From assembly GCA_012840245.1 (NCBI GenBank), contig DULR01000054.1:1-58553 (forward strand): a DNA stretch of 58,553 bases, in the 5' to 3' direction. Under the pieces are notes generated by a model. It was not told the DNA's origin. It searched no databases and saw only the letters and a list, made by a program, of their open reading frames with translations. Source of the DNA: Clostridiaceae bacterium. Lineage in GTDB: Bacteria; Bacillota; Clostridia; DSM-8532. The translations under genes were made by a program, and so were the position numbers. Below are positions 8,060 through 17,191 of this stretch, piece by piece. The first letter of the stretch is position 1; each line of letters begins with the position of its first letter.

Positions 8060-9757
8060 CTACACTACGACTCTCAGCAATTCTTCCATCGATGTCAAAC
8101 CTTGTTTTACCTTATTGAGACCGTCCAGTCTTAAAGTGGACATGCCTTCCTGAATTGCCAGTTCCCTGATTTCATTCGTTGATGAGCAGCTGAGGATAAG
8201 TTTCTGCATTTTTTCTGAGACTCTCAGGAATTCAAAGACTCCCTTTCTTCCCCTATACCCGGTGTTATTGCAGGATAAACAGCCAGTGGCCTTATATAAT
8301 GTCACCGAATCCTCGTGCGGCTCAAGAGGAAAATCAGGAGCAATGCCCAGGATCTCTTCACGGCTCAATGTGTAAGGCTTCCGGCATGATGGGCAAAGTA
8401 GGCGTATGAGTCTCTGGGCAATGACGCCCACCAGGGATGAAGCTGTCAGGAATGGCTCAACTCCCATCTCTCCAAGCCTTGTTACAGCTCCGGGAGCATC
8501 GTTCGTATGCAGGGTCGAAAATACAAGATGACCGGTAAGCGCTGATTCTACTGCTATCTTGGCTGTTTCGCGGTCACGTATCTCGCCCACCATAATGATA
8601 TCAGGATCGCTTCTTAAAATGGACCGCAGGCCTGAAGCAAAGGTCATCCCGGCTTTGGAGTTCATCTGTATCTGGTTGATCCCTGCCATTTTCCTTTCAA
8701 TGGGATCTTCAAGAGTGATGATATTTTTATCGGGTGTGTTGATCTCAGCCAGAGTAGCATAAAGGGTCGTGCTTTTACCGCTTCCGGTAGGCCCTGTTAT
8801 AAGGATGAATCCATATGGAAGATGCATGGCCTCCTTGTATCTCTTAAGCTGGTTCTCAGGGAACCCAAGCTCCTCGAGGGTTATCATCCTGCTGCTGCGG
8901 TTTAAAAGCCTCAGTGTCAGTTTTTCACCATAGGCTGACGGAAGAGATGCAACACGGATGTCGATGGTCTTATCCTCTACCTTGAGGGTGATACGGCCAT
9001 CCTGCGGTATGCGCCTTTCGGCTATATCCATTCCTCCCATGACCTTTATTCGGGAAGAAACCAGAGGATGAAATTTCAAAGGCTGCTGCATTATCTCATG
9101 CAATACGCCATCGATCCTGTAACGGACTCGTGTGAACTTCTCCTGGGGCTCAATATGTACATCGCTTGCTCCGACCTTCACAGCCTGGTTTATGATCTGA
9201 TTGACCAATAAAACAGCAGGTTTTTCATTTATTGAATAATCCTCATCGGAGGTTGCCGCAGCTTCTTCGAAATCTTCCTCCGGCTGGTCGTCGAAATTCT
9301 TGCTTACATTGGTGAACTGATCCAATACGGCAGCCAGTTCACGATCGGGAACAACGACCGGCTGGACCTCAAACCCGGTCAGCAGTTGGATATCATCGAT
9401 CGCGATAATATCATTGGGATTCTGCATCGCAACCAGGAGCTTGTTGTCTTTCATCCCGATGGGGAGAAGTTTGTATTTATTCGCGATCTCAGGGGTGATC
9501 AGATTGGCGCAGGCCATATCGATGCCTGTTTCGTTTATGGACATGAATTGAAAACCCGACTTTGCAGCCATTGCACGAGCAATACACTCTTCACTGCAGC
9601 AGCCAAGATCGATAAGACACTGGCCAAGCTTCGCCTTCTGGCCTTTCTTCCTTCTCTGGGCCTGAAGTTCCAGCGCTTTTTTGATCTGCTCTTCGGTAAC
9701 TATCCCCATTTTTACCAGTTGTTCACCCAGGTAGCCTGCCTCAGAAATGAGTCCCAT
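8060..9757 (-). CDS. pilB: type IV pilus assembly ATPase PilB
   Basis: 565 residues. Cytoplasmic hexameric GspE-family ATPase that powers pilus extension through PilC. An N-terminal MshEN/T2SSE-N domain (about 1-150) may bind cyclic di-GMP in relatives, which would fit the HD-GYP protein at 52935. Walker A is GPTGSGKSTTLYATL, the Asp box and Walker B include DIIMVGEIRDRET, and the His box is HLVFSTLHTNDAPG. A four-cysteine zinc motif (CPSC...CLSC) is typical of PilB and absent from PilT. A start three codons upstream is rejected because AAAGG would abut it; the ATG at 9757 has correct spacing. First gene after pilMNO in the assembly set. Confidence 0.96.
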   Translation of the reverse strand: MGLISEAGYLGEQLVKMGIVTEEQIKKALELQAQRRKKGQKAKLGQCLIDLGCCSEECIARAMAAKSGFQFMSINETGIDMACANLITPEIANKYKLLPIGMKDNKLLVAMQNPNDIIAIDDIQLLTGFEVQPVVVPDRELAAVLDQFTNVSKNFDDQPEEDFEEAAATSDEDYSINEKPAVLLVNQIINQAVKVGASDVHIEPQEKFTRVRYRIDGVLHEIMQQPLKFHPLVSSRIKVMGGMDIAERRIPQDGRITLKVEDKTIDIRVASLPSAYGEKLTLRLLNRSSRMITLEELGFPENQLKRYKEAMHLPYGFILITGPTGSGKSTTLYATLAEINTPDKNIITLEDPIERKMAGINQIQMNSKAGMTFASGLRSILRSDPDIIMVGEIRDRETAKIAVESALTGHLVFSTLHTNDAPGAVTRLGEMGVEPFLTASSLVGVIAQRLIRLLCPSCRKPYTLSREEILGIAPDFPLEPHEDSVTLYKATGCLSCNNTGYRGRKGVFEFLRVSEKMQKLILSCSSTNEIRELAIQEGMSTLRLDGLNKVKQGLTSMEELLRVVV

Positions 9758-9796
9758 AATAACCATCCTTTTATCTTTATCGTTAATACGTATCGA

Positions 9797-10321
9797 TTAT
9801 TTGAAGAAAGCTTTTGCAGTAACGGAGGCATTTACGGTACCGTCAGATCCTTCTCCGTCTATCTGAATTCCGTCGATCCTTATAAGCCTGTCACCATTTG
9901 AGACTCTTTTAATAAAATCCACCAATGATGCATATTTCCCTTTGAACATAAGCTGTATCGGCATTTCGTTCATATTTCCGTTTGTGGTCCTTTTTTCGAA
10001 CCGGATATGCACGAAATCAGTGCCTTTTTCTCTTGCCAGTTGATCAATGTATTCGATCAACCTGTCTTCTTCAGGCGACTTAGGAATTTGCTCCGATAAA
10101 ATCACATGGGCTTTTTCAAGCTCAGGCCTGATATGCGTCAGTTTCTTAAGTTCATCAAGATATGCTTTCCTTTCACTGAGCATGGCTTCTTCCGATCTTA
10201 TCCGCTCTGTTGTTTCATTGATGCTCTTAATTTTGACAAAGTTGAAAACCATCAGAAGAATGGCCACAATGCCTGAAAGAAGCAGCAATGTATTTCCTGT
10301 TGTATTTTTCCTGTCTTTCAT
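9797..10321 (-). CDS. pilO: PilO-like pilus assembly protein
   Basis: 174 residues: a short cytoplasmic N-terminus, one membrane helix (TLLLLSGIVAILLMVFNFVKI), a coiled coil (about 35-75), then a small ferredoxin-like extracytoplasmic domain with the PilO-type pattern MPIQLMFKGKYASLVDFIKRVS. It would pair with PilN to link cytoplasmic PilM to the extracytoplasmic parts. The start is two bases after the pilN stop, with TTGGAGG provided by the end of pilN, so the two are translationally coupled. Confidence 0.88.
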   Translation of the reverse strand: MKDRKNTTGNTLLLLSGIVAILLMVFNFVKIKSINETTERIRSEEAMLSERKAYLDELKKLTHIRPELEKAHVILSEQIPKSPEEDRLIEYIDQLAREKGTDFVHIRFEKRTTNGNMNEMPIQLMFKGKYASLVDFIKRVSNGDRLIRIDGIQIDGEGSDGTVNASVTAKAFFK

Positions 10322-10323
10322 AG

Positions 10324-10899
10324 CTATCTGACCTCCAACGGGATTTTATATCCTGGACCCTGAAGTATAAGAAAGCTTAATTCAAACTCTACTGAATCAT
10401 AATTACCGGACAGGGAGGAAAACTTGCAGTTTATCTCTCCGATCCCTTCTGTATCACCCAGCTTTTTGAGCCAGCCGCTCACCGCACCATGATCTTTACC
10501 GGTCCCAAGAATGACGCATTCTCCGGAGCTTCCCTGATAATTAAATTTCATACTCCTCAGAATCACCGATTCAGGGACAGAATTTCCTATGGATGATATA
10601 AGCAGGCTCCAGTCAGGATTCGATCCTGCTGCTGCAGTTACCTCCTTGCTCAATACTCCAACCTCATCATAGAAAATCTTGATATCACCCATTTTTTCGA
10701 TCTGGGCTTCAACTGCAGCATATTCAGCCCTTATTCCGTTCAGTTCGGCTGTCTTCCCCGAAGCATATACAGAAAGTATGGTATATGCCAGAAAAAGCAC
10801 ACCCATTATCCCTGTGGCAAGCAAGAGACCGATGTTCTTTTTCTTTGCTTTCAGGTTATGGATCTTGTATTCATATGGCAACAGGCTGATACTGTACAT
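10324..10899 (-). CDS. pilN: PilN-like pilus assembly protein
   Basis: 191 residues. A short cytoplasmic N-terminus SISLLPYEYK carries the INLLP-like motif that binds PilM. Then follow one membrane helix (IGLLLATGIMGVLFLAYTILS), a coiled coil, and an extracytoplasmic fimbrial-assembly domain (VPESVILRSMKFNYQG). The upstream ATG in the same frame contains the GGAGG used for the ATG at 10899, so the shorter start is chosen. It lies between pilM and pilO in the conserved order. Confidence 0.88.
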   Translation of the reverse strand: MYSISLLPYEYKIHNLKAKKKNIGLLLATGIMGVLFLAYTILSVYASGKTAELNGIRAEYAAVEAQIEKMGDIKIFYDEVGVLSKEVTAAAGSNPDWSLLISSIGNSVPESVILRSMKFNYQGSSGECVILGTGKDHGAVSGWLKKLGDTEGIGEINCKFSSLSGNYDSVEFELSFLILQGPGYKIPLEVR

Positions 10900-10938
10900 A
10901 TTGACCTCCATCCGGCCTTTGACCGGTAAATAATTTTT

Positions 10939-11907
10939 TCAGGACAGACCTCTGAGAGCCAGGCTTATGCATGCTGTATAGTCTGAGGATCTGAAACTTC
11001 CTGATTTGCTTTTGCCTGTGTGGTTTTCAAGGTTTGTATATGGAGCGGGAATGCTGACAGCAAGCCCTGTCAACTCTCTCAGTCTTGCGGCGACCTGATT
11101 TTGCTGTGCTCCGCAGCCAAGCAGATAAAGGGTTTCTATTGCTTCACCGCTCTGCATCATGTAATAGCTGACCGATGATTTTATCTCACTGAACAATATA
11201 TCTGCTATAACATTGTTTACATGATCCTGAGCTTCACCGGTTTTATATTCTGACCATGAAGGCCACTGGCTGAAATTCACCGATCGGGCAATGACCAGCT
11301 CTCCTTCTCTGAAAATAAGGATATTCCCGATGTCATGGTTGAAACAGGCAATAACGAATGTTCCGTTAGGATTTCCTATTAAAGCTGCGCGGCCTATGGC
11401 CAGCATTGTCGAGTCTATTTCTTTTATCGATGTATTCGCATTGGTCAAAGCTTCTATGAAATCATTGAGCATCTTTTTTCTGGCAGCCACCAGAACGACA
11501 TTAATAAACTCGCCTTCCTCGGTTTTTTTGTCACTGACCACCACATAGTCAAGTTCAAGTTCTTCAAGGGAGACCGGTATATAATCCTGAGCCTGGAAAC
11601 GTATCATGCTCCTTATTTTGTCTTCCGGAACCTTTGGGAAGGACGCGAATCGCACAATGACATCCTGATTGTTGACTCCCAGAATTATATCCTTGCTTTT
11701 AAAGCCGTTTTCCTTGATCAGTCTCTCAAGACTTGCTCCAAAAAGCTTCGTATTTGCTATCCGGCTTTCTTTTACTATACCGTCGGGCAGTTTTACTCTT
11801 CCCCAGGCCGAAACAACAGGTTTTTTGACAGTCCCCCGCAATTCGACCGCCCTGAGCTCCTGTGAATCCAATTCGATCCCTATAATGCTTTTACTGAAAA
11901 AACCCAT
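10939..11907 (-). CDS. pilM: PilM, actin-like pilus assembly ATPase
   Basis: About 322 residues of the actin/FtsA superfamily; cytoplasmic, bound to the PilN N-terminus. The N-terminus MGFFSKSIIGIELDSQELRAVEL is the phosphate-1 region. The middle contains KSKDIILGVNNQDVIVRFASFPKVPEDK and the C-terminal phosphate-2-like segment is ETLYLLGCGAQ. An upstream in-frame ATG adds 15 residues that relatives lack. The ATG at 11907, preceded by ACGGGG, fits the family N-terminus better, although its ribosome site is modest. The gene begins within 50 bases of the pilC stop. Confidence 0.9.
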   Translation of the reverse strand: MGFFSKSIIGIELDSQELRAVELRGTVKKPVVSAWGRVKLPDGIVKESRIANTKLFGASLERLIKENGFKSKDIILGVNNQDVIVRFASFPKVPEDKIRSMIRFQAQDYIPVSLEELELDYVVVSDKKTEEGEFINVVLVAARKKMLNDFIEALTNANTSIKEIDSTMLAIGRAALIGNPNGTFVIACFNHDIGNILIFREGELVIARSVNFSQWPSWSEYKTGEAQDHVNNVIADILFSEIKSSVSYYMMQSGEAIETLYLLGCGAQQNQVAARLRELTGLAVSIPAPYTNLENHTGKSKSGSFRSSDYTACISLALRGLS

Positions 11908-11952
11908 ACCATAAACCCCGTCTTTCTGGTTATTGATAGCAAATAATATCAT

Positions 11953-13161
11953 TTATATGCCCGATGATGTAACAGCAGAGAATATCGGTGAATAAAGCGC
12001 GATCAGCATCCCGCCGATAAGTATTCCTATCACAATCAATGCTATAGGCTGGATCAAAGCCTGAAGGCCTCTCGTAGTGGCTGCAACTTCCTGTTCATAG
12101 AATTCAGCTACCTTGTCCAGCATTGAAGGCAAAGTGCCCGATTCCTCACCAACTGAAATCATGTGGGTCACCATGGGAGGGAATACATCGTTCTCCTCAA
12201 GTGTAGATGCAATGCTTTTCCCTTCCTCGATCCTTTTTGCAGCAAGCTGGACAGCTTCGTTAAGCAGGTCGCTTCCAGAAGTGGGACCGGCGCTCTCCAG
12301 AGCCTGTACGACAGAGATCCCGCCTTCCAGAAGGGTAGCAAGAGTCCTCGTAAAACGGGCTATGACCGATTTTAAAATGACCGGCCCGAAAACAGGCATC
12401 TTTAATTTGACCCGTTCCCAGAGATCATGACCGGTACTGCTTCTGAAGAATAATACAAAGACCGCAGCAACGCCTGTGGCAGCAAGTATCCATACAGGAT
12501 AATCCTTCCTGATGGATGCCGACATATTGAATATGATCTGTGTAACAGCATTTATTTCAACGTTCTCAGGCAATGAGCCCTGAAATACAGGAACAAGGAA
12601 AACCAGCATTACAATAAAGATCAGTAACGCAAATATACCTATGGTCCTTGGATACGATATGGCGGATTTGACCTCATCCTTTAAGATCTTTTCCTTCTGA
12701 AGCTGCTCTGAAAGCCTCAGCAACGACTTTTCAAGATTTCCTCCCACCTCTCCGGCTCTGATCATCGATATGTACAAATCTGAAAAGATGTGGGGATACG
12801 CGCTGAAGGCATCAGTCAGATTCATACCACCCTCAAGATTCCTGGCTATATTTCCAAGCGCTGAACGAAGAGAAGGATTCTCCGATTGCCTGCTGAGCGT
12901 ATTGATGGCTCTTGTAACAGGAATGCCGGAGCCGATCATTGCTGAAAGCTGTCTGCTGAATAAAGCAAGATCTCCCAGTGTAACTTTCTTTTCCATGGAG
13001 AGAAAACTGCTTTTTTTCCTTGGCTTCATCTCTTTAAGCTCGACAATGGAAAGGCCCATGCTGCGAAGTTTTTCAACAGCCTGAGGAATATTGTCCGAAC
13101 TTAATTGTCCCTTGATCGTCTGCCCTTGCTTATTTAAGCATTCGTAACTGAAGGATCCCAT
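11953..13161 (-). CDS. pilC: PilC, inner-membrane platform protein of the type IV pilus
   Basis: 402 residues of the GspF/PilC family. The N-terminal YECLNKQGQTIKGQLSSDN is the conserved opening domain. Two repeated four-helix cytoplasmic domains follow (LALFSRQLSAMIGSGIPVTRAI near 65; IARFTRTLATLLEGGISVVQAL near 265), with membrane helices at about 170-190, 215-235 and 370-395. It couples PilB/PilT ATP hydrolysis to pilin insertion or removal. GGGGAGG lies upstream of the ATG. It sits directly after pilT, a common order in Clostridia. Confidence 0.95.
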   Translation of the reverse strand: MGSFSYECLNKQGQTIKGQLSSDNIPQAVEKLRSMGLSIVELKEMKPRKKSSFLSMEKKVTLGDLALFSRQLSAMIGSGIPVTRAINTLSRQSENPSLRSALGNIARNLEGGMNLTDAFSAYPHIFSDLYISMIRAGEVGGNLEKSLLRLSEQLQKEKILKDEVKSAISYPRTIGIFALLIFIVMLVFLVPVFQGSLPENVEINAVTQIIFNMSASIRKDYPVWILAATGVAAVFVLFFRSSTGHDLWERVKLKMPVFGPVILKSVIARFTRTLATLLEGGISVVQALESAGPTSGSDLLNEAVQLAAKRIEEGKSIASTLEENDVFPPMVTHMISVGEESGTLPSMLDKVAEFYEQEVAATTRGLQALIQPIALIVIGILIGGMLIALYSPIFSAVTSSGI

Positions 13162-13176
13162 CAGTAACCTCCCCTG

Positions 13177-14274
13177 TTAAAAGAAACTGTTCTGCATGAG
13201 TCTTTCGACCTCTATCCTGTCGATACAGTGTTCCAGAACCGAATCCCGGCTTATTTTCCCCTGCTTGTAAAGCTTGACGAGAGCCTGATCCATGGTTTGC
13301 ATCCCCTGGGCATGACCGGTTTGTATCGATGAATACAGCTGATGCTCTTTACCTTCCCTTATCTGACTTCTTATCGCCGGTGTATCGACCATATATTCTA
13401 TAGCGGCTACTCTTCCCTTTCCGTCGATGGTCGGGACCAACTGCTGTGATATGACGGCCCTTAATGAGTTTGCCAATTGCTGCCTTATCTGCAGTCGTTT
13501 ATCATCACTGAACGAATCGATGATCCTCGTAATAGTCAAAGGAGCAGTTTGCGTGTGCAGGGTAGAAAGAACCAAATGGCCTGTTTCAGCAGCAGTCAGA
13601 GCAATGGAGATACTGTCCTGGTCCCTCATCTCGCCTATCATGATAATATCCGGGTCGTGTCTCAAAACGTGGCGAAGAGCTGATGAAAAGCTGTGTGTAT
13701 CAGTTCCCAGCTCTCTTTGCCGTACAGTCGACTTTTTATGTCTGTGAAGAAACTCGATCGGATCTTCGACTGTAACTATATTGCAGGCTCTGGTGCTGTT
13801 TATGAGGTCGATCATCGCGGCGAGGGTGGTCGATTTTCCGCTGCCTGTCGGACCGGTAACGAGTATAAGTCCTCTTGGAAGATCACAAAGTCTTTTTATG
13901 TCCTGCGGCAGTCCCAGTTTATCAAATTCGGGAATTACAAAGGGAACAGCCCTGAACACCGCAGCCAGAGTACCTCTCTGGAACATAACATTGCCCCTGA
14001 ATCTGGCGCATCCGGCTATCGCATACGAAAAATCCAGTTCCCAGTCCTGCTCAAGCCGTTCTTTCTGATAATCCTTCAAAAGAGACAGGATCATAAATTC
14101 CAGGTCATCCTGCTTCAGCGGCGGAGCCTGGATGGGCACCAGTTCGCCGTTGATCCTGATGCATGGAGACATCCCGACTACCAGATGCAGGTCTGAACCT
14201 TGTCTTTCGACGCATAGTTCGAGAAGCTGATCGATCGTAAAATCATAATCTGAATTTGTTACAGCAAAACGCAT
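13177..14274 (-). CDS. pilT: PilT, pilus retraction ATPase
   Basis: 365 residues, the usual PilT length. Walker A is GPTGSGKSTTLAAMID, Walker B region DIIMIGEMRDQDS, His box HLVLSTLHTQTAP. The C-terminus contains AIEYMVDTPAIRSQIREGK, matching the PilT C-domain. There is no zinc motif, which separates it from PilB. Its presence predicts retractable pili (twitching or DNA uptake). It lies 15 bases before pilC. The competence-type genes dprA and yifB are about 22 kb away and could use such pili for DNA uptake. Confidence 0.95.
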   Translation of the reverse strand: MRFAVTNSDYDFTIDQLLELCVERQGSDLHLVVGMSPCIRINGELVPIQAPPLKQDDLEFMILSLLKDYQKERLEQDWELDFSYAIAGCARFRGNVMFQRGTLAAVFRAVPFVIPEFDKLGLPQDIKRLCDLPRGLILVTGPTGSGKSTTLAAMIDLINSTRACNIVTVEDPIEFLHRHKKSTVRQRELGTDTHSFSSALRHVLRHDPDIIMIGEMRDQDSISIALTAAETGHLVLSTLHTQTAPLTITRIIDSFSDDKRLQIRQQLANSLRAVISQQLVPTIDGKGRVAAIEYMVDTPAIRSQIREGKEHQLYSSIQTGHAQGMQTMDQALVKLYKQGKISRDSVLEHCIDRIEVERLMQNSFF

Positions 14275-14304
14275 ACAAAAAACCTCGGATCTTAAGGTTG
14301 ATTC

Positions 14305-15708
14305 TTAGTTTGAAATACCGTCCAGCAAGGGATCATCGATGTATTTCACATAATCCTTGACTTTCTTGATGTTTTCGGAAGTTTCTTCAAGATACATTAT
14401 GTACAGGTAGTCATTGTCTCTTGATACATTGTTGGTTATTGTAAAGCTGGTCTCAGGAATGCCTGTAAGTTCGGAAAGCAGTCTGCGCCTTTCGGCCAGC
14501 CTGTACATTCCTCCGGCAATGTCCGAATAATCTACGGGAACCTTGATTTTTTCAGACATCACATCAAGCTTGTTAATATGATTCAATACATAGAGCTTGA
14601 AATCTGAAGGACAATGCACTATAACGCTCCTGGAGAATTCAGGGTAATTCAGATAGTTGATTTCAACGTTGTAAAGACCAAGCTTGTCGAAACGGCTCTT
14701 CAGCTCCTGAGCCGTAATGTTGACCGTTTTGTATACAAAGAAGATGTTATCGTTGATGTGGTCCTTGATATCAAACTTACTTATTATACTTTTCGCCAGC
14801 TTTATAGAATCATCGCTTCCGTTAAGCCATATGGTCTGAAGACTTCTTTCAAAGGTGACTTTCTGGATATCGGGAACCAGTTCATCCAATATTGGGATGA
14901 TTTCATCAACAGTAAGGTAATTCAGTTTGACAGCTGTAAAAGTTATATTTTCACCAAAGGCATTTTCAGGAATATCAACCTTCTGCTGGATGCCTTTGAC
15001 TTCGTTCAGCACCTTATTGCCTGCATATATCCATAAAGTCATCGGGTTCGATTCTATGACTATTCCCGGATCCATTCCCATCTGCTGCAGGATGTCATTC
15101 AATTGCCCAGCAGTGATATATGACAGTCTGACAGGCGCAAGAAGGTCTGAGCCGGCGCTTATATCCTCAGATACGTTTTCAGCTCTGTCAAGCATCGATA
15201 CAAGCTCGTTGACCTTGCTCAGATCCTGTGGCAAGCCCTGTATAAAAATAACTCTTTTGTTGCTGCTGAGGGTTACCTTCCTTACCGGGATACCCAGAGC
15301 GTCTATTTGCGAGGATATAACATCGGAATCTATGTACTTAAGAGAAAATTTAGTCAGAGAAAGCTTGTTGTAAAATTCCTTGTTCAGAGTATCTCTGGAA
15401 CCTACGATCAGAGTTCCCCCATCTTCGATATAATCCAGACCTGTGGAATTCAGCAGATATTCGAGCGCAGTCTCTGGTTTGACATCCTGTATGCTGAAAT
15501 TCACGCTCATCGGCTCGCTTGTGTAGATGATGTTTTTACCCATATTAACGGCAATAGCCGATAAAACATCTCTTATATCAGCTTCCCGCATATCAACGCT
15601 TATATTTTCTTCATTTGGCTCTGCGGCAGCATATGTGATCATGAAACATGACATTAACAACGAGCAGACCAAAAAAGCAGCAATTATTGCATAGACCTTT
15701 CTTATCAT
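14305..15708 (-). CDS. PilQ-like protein: STN plus ring-type domains, no secretin pore
   Basis: 467 residues from the ATG at 15708 (AGGAG upstream); an earlier in-frame ATG would overlap the PilP-like gene and hide the signal peptide. The signal is MIRKVYAIIAAFLVCSLLMSCFMITYAAA. A short secretin/TonB N-domain follows (DMREADIRDVLSAIAVNMGK; SVNFSIQDVKPETALEYLL). After it come several NolW-like repeats with the LKYIDSDVISSQI, LSYITAGQLNDIL, LNYLTVDEIIPIL pattern. The protein ends without the conserved secretin beta-barrel domain or its VPxLGDIPxLG signature. In a cell without an outer membrane it may form a wall-spanning collar. It is placed between pilT and a PilP-like gene, exactly where pilQ would be expected. 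Confidence 0.8.
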   Translation of the reverse strand: MIRKVYAIIAAFLVCSLLMSCFMITYAAAEPNEENISVDMREADIRDVLSAIAVNMGKNIIYTSEPMSVNFSIQDVKPETALEYLLNSTGLDYIEDGGTLIVGSRDTLNKEFYNKLSLTKFSLKYIDSDVISSQIDALGIPVRKVTLSSNKRVIFIQGLPQDLSKVNELVSMLDRAENVSEDISAGSDLLAPVRLSYITAGQLNDILQQMGMDPGIVIESNPMTLWIYAGNKVLNEVKGIQQKVDIPENAFGENITFTAVKLNYLTVDEIIPILDELVPDIQKVTFERSLQTIWLNGSDDSIKLAKSIISKFDIKDHINDNIFFVYKTVNITAQELKSRFDKLGLYNVEINYLNYPEFSRSVIVHCPSDFKLYVLNHINKLDVMSEKIKVPVDYSDIAGGMYRLAERRRLLSELTGIPETSFTITNNVSRDNDYLYIMYLEETSENIKKVKDYVKYIDDPLLDGISN

Positions 15709-15757
15709 ATTAATTTTCTCCTCTCCCAAAAGAAAATCAAATCCAGTCCTTAAGCAG

Positions 15758-16219
15758 TCAGCCATCCAAAGACAGAACCATTCTGTCTGTATCTGATTCA
15801 AGTGTTATCTGGTTTTTATCTATTTCGACGACCTTCCAGTCACTGTCGCCCAAAAAGTCTTCTTTTTCAACTATATATGAGTAGCTTCCCCATTTAACGA
15901 CAGCAGTTGGTCTAGACTTCGAATAGACCACTCCAACAAGTCTCATGGGCTCTGTAAAGGGATCTTTTTTTATATCTATATCATTGCTGTCGGAACGGAT
16001 GATTTGAGGCAATACTTCAACCTGCTGCTGGTTTGTATCGATCTGACCCGCAGTATTGGAGGGTACTTGTGAAACCGTGCCTTTCTCCTTTACTCCCCGC
16101 AGGTTGACAATGATCATAACGACGATCAATACGGCAAGTAAAGGCAGCAAAAATTTCAGAGATCTATTTTCATCGAAGAACTTTTTCAAAGCAGAATCAC
16201 TGTCTGATTTTCTGACCAT
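15758..16219 (-). CDS. PilP-like pilus assembly protein
   Basis: 153 residues: a charged cytoplasmic N-terminus, one membrane helix (FLLPLLAVLIVVMIIVNL), a flexible Gln/Asn/Ser linker, then a small beta domain. The domain contains DPFTEPMRLVGVVYSKSRPTAVVKWGSYSYIV and ends NQITLESDTDRMVLSLDG. This is the pattern of PilP/GspC homology-region domains, which dock onto secretin N-domains. It is directly upstream of the PilQ-like gene (49-base gap), so the two are a likely partner pair. AGGAAGGG precedes the ATG. PilP proper is a lipoprotein; this one is anchored by a helix as in GspC. Confidence 0.7.
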   Translation of the reverse strand: MVRKSDSDSALKKFFDENRSLKFLLPLLAVLIVVMIIVNLRGVKEKGTVSQVPSNTAGQIDTNQQQVEVLPQIIRSDSNDIDIKKDPFTEPMRLVGVVYSKSRPTAVVKWGSYSYIVEKEDFLGDSDWKVVEIDKNQITLESDTDRMVLSLDG

Positions 16220-16363
16220 AATTATCCCTTCCTGTTATAATAATCGACATGTCTTGTGTTGTAAAAATATGCAATATTATGACTATTATGAAAACAGTAA
16301 GTAACTTAATTTTATAACATTCTGCATCATCTGGCAAGAAAACCCTTAAAGCATACAGAATCA
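16220..16363 (-). promoter_or_regulatory. AT-rich gap with a possible promoter for the pilP-pilB block
   Basis: 144 bases between pilD and the PilP-like gene, the largest gap within the assembly block. On the minus strand TTACTT and CATAAT are 17 bases apart, a weak sigma-A-like pair. No hairpin with a T-tract was found, so read-through from pilD remains possible. Confidence 0.3.
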
Positions 16364-17191
16364 TCAATAGCAGATGCTCAAATACCATCTTAAAAACTGG
16401 TTGCCATATAATGCTGAGAACAAAGCTGCAGTAATTATGAACGGACCAAAAGGGATGGCGCTTTTTCTGTCCTTGATTTTAAAAAGTAAGAGTATAATAC
16501 TTGTAATACCACCCAACAACACCGAAATAACAAGGGTGAGCAAAGACAGCTTCCAGCCCAGGAACAAACCTATGGGCATAAAGATCTTCACATCGCCCAT
16601 TCCCATTGCCCCGTCGTTCTTGTATATGGCAAGACCAATGAGCGCAACAGCAAAAAGTATCAGCGATGATGAAAACATTCCTATCAATGGTGTGTACCAT
16701 AAAGCCGATTCATAAAGTCCGAAAGGTTTTATAAACACATGATATAAAAATACCGCCGCACCACCTATCAATCCGGACAAAACAAGGCCGTTCGGGATGA
16801 TCATATGCTGCAGATCGATGAAAAAAACAGGAATGAGTATCGTAAACAGCAGTATCAAACCTGCCGCTTCAATCGTAAAACCATATCTTAAGTATATGAT
16901 CAGCCATATGACTGAGGTGATCATCTCTACAACAGGATATTGGATCGAAACAGGTTCATTGCAATATCTGCATTTACCTTTTAGAAATATGTAGCTGAAA
17001 ACAGGAATCAGATCTTTGGCTTTTAAACGGTTTTTACATTTAGGGCAGCTTGACGGAGGATGAAGAACCGACTGCCCTAAAGGGATCCTGTATATGCATA
17101 CGTTCAAAAAGGAACCGAAGCAAAGTCCTGCAAGAAATACAAACACAGGAGCAAATATCCGGAACTCAGATGATGAAACATCTATCATCAA
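16364..17191 (-). CDS. pilD: PilD, prepilin leader peptidase / N-methyltransferase
   Basis: 275 residues, integral membrane aspartic protease that cleaves prepilin leaders and methylates the new N-terminus. The N-terminal domain begins LCFGSFLNVCIYRIP and has two zinc-binding CPKC/CRYC pairs in the cytoplasmic loop. Catalytic aspartates are in FFIDLQHMIIP and the GMGDVKI motif. About eight membrane helices. The ATG overlaps the stop of the AIR-synthase-like gene by four bases (ATGA), showing tight translational coupling with two genes of unknown role in piliation. Confidence 0.95.
   Translation of the reverse strand: MMIDVSSSEFRIFAPVFVFLAGLCFGSFLNVCIYRIPLGQSVLHPPSSCPKCKNRLKAKDLIPVFSYIFLKGKCRYCNEPVSIQYPVVEMITSVIWLIIYLRYGFTIEAAGLILLFTILIPVFFIDLQHMIIPNGLVLSGLIGGAAVFLYHVFIKPFGLYESALWYTPLIGMFSSSLILFAVALIGLAIYKNDGAMGMGDVKIFMPIGLFLGWKLSLLTLVISVLLGGITSIILLLFKIKDRKSAIPFGPFIITAALFSALYGNQFLRWYLSICY

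Noticed and set aside
14305-15708. Full PilQ secretin
   Set aside because: No secretin beta-domain or its conserved signature before the stop codon; only STN and N-type domains are visible.
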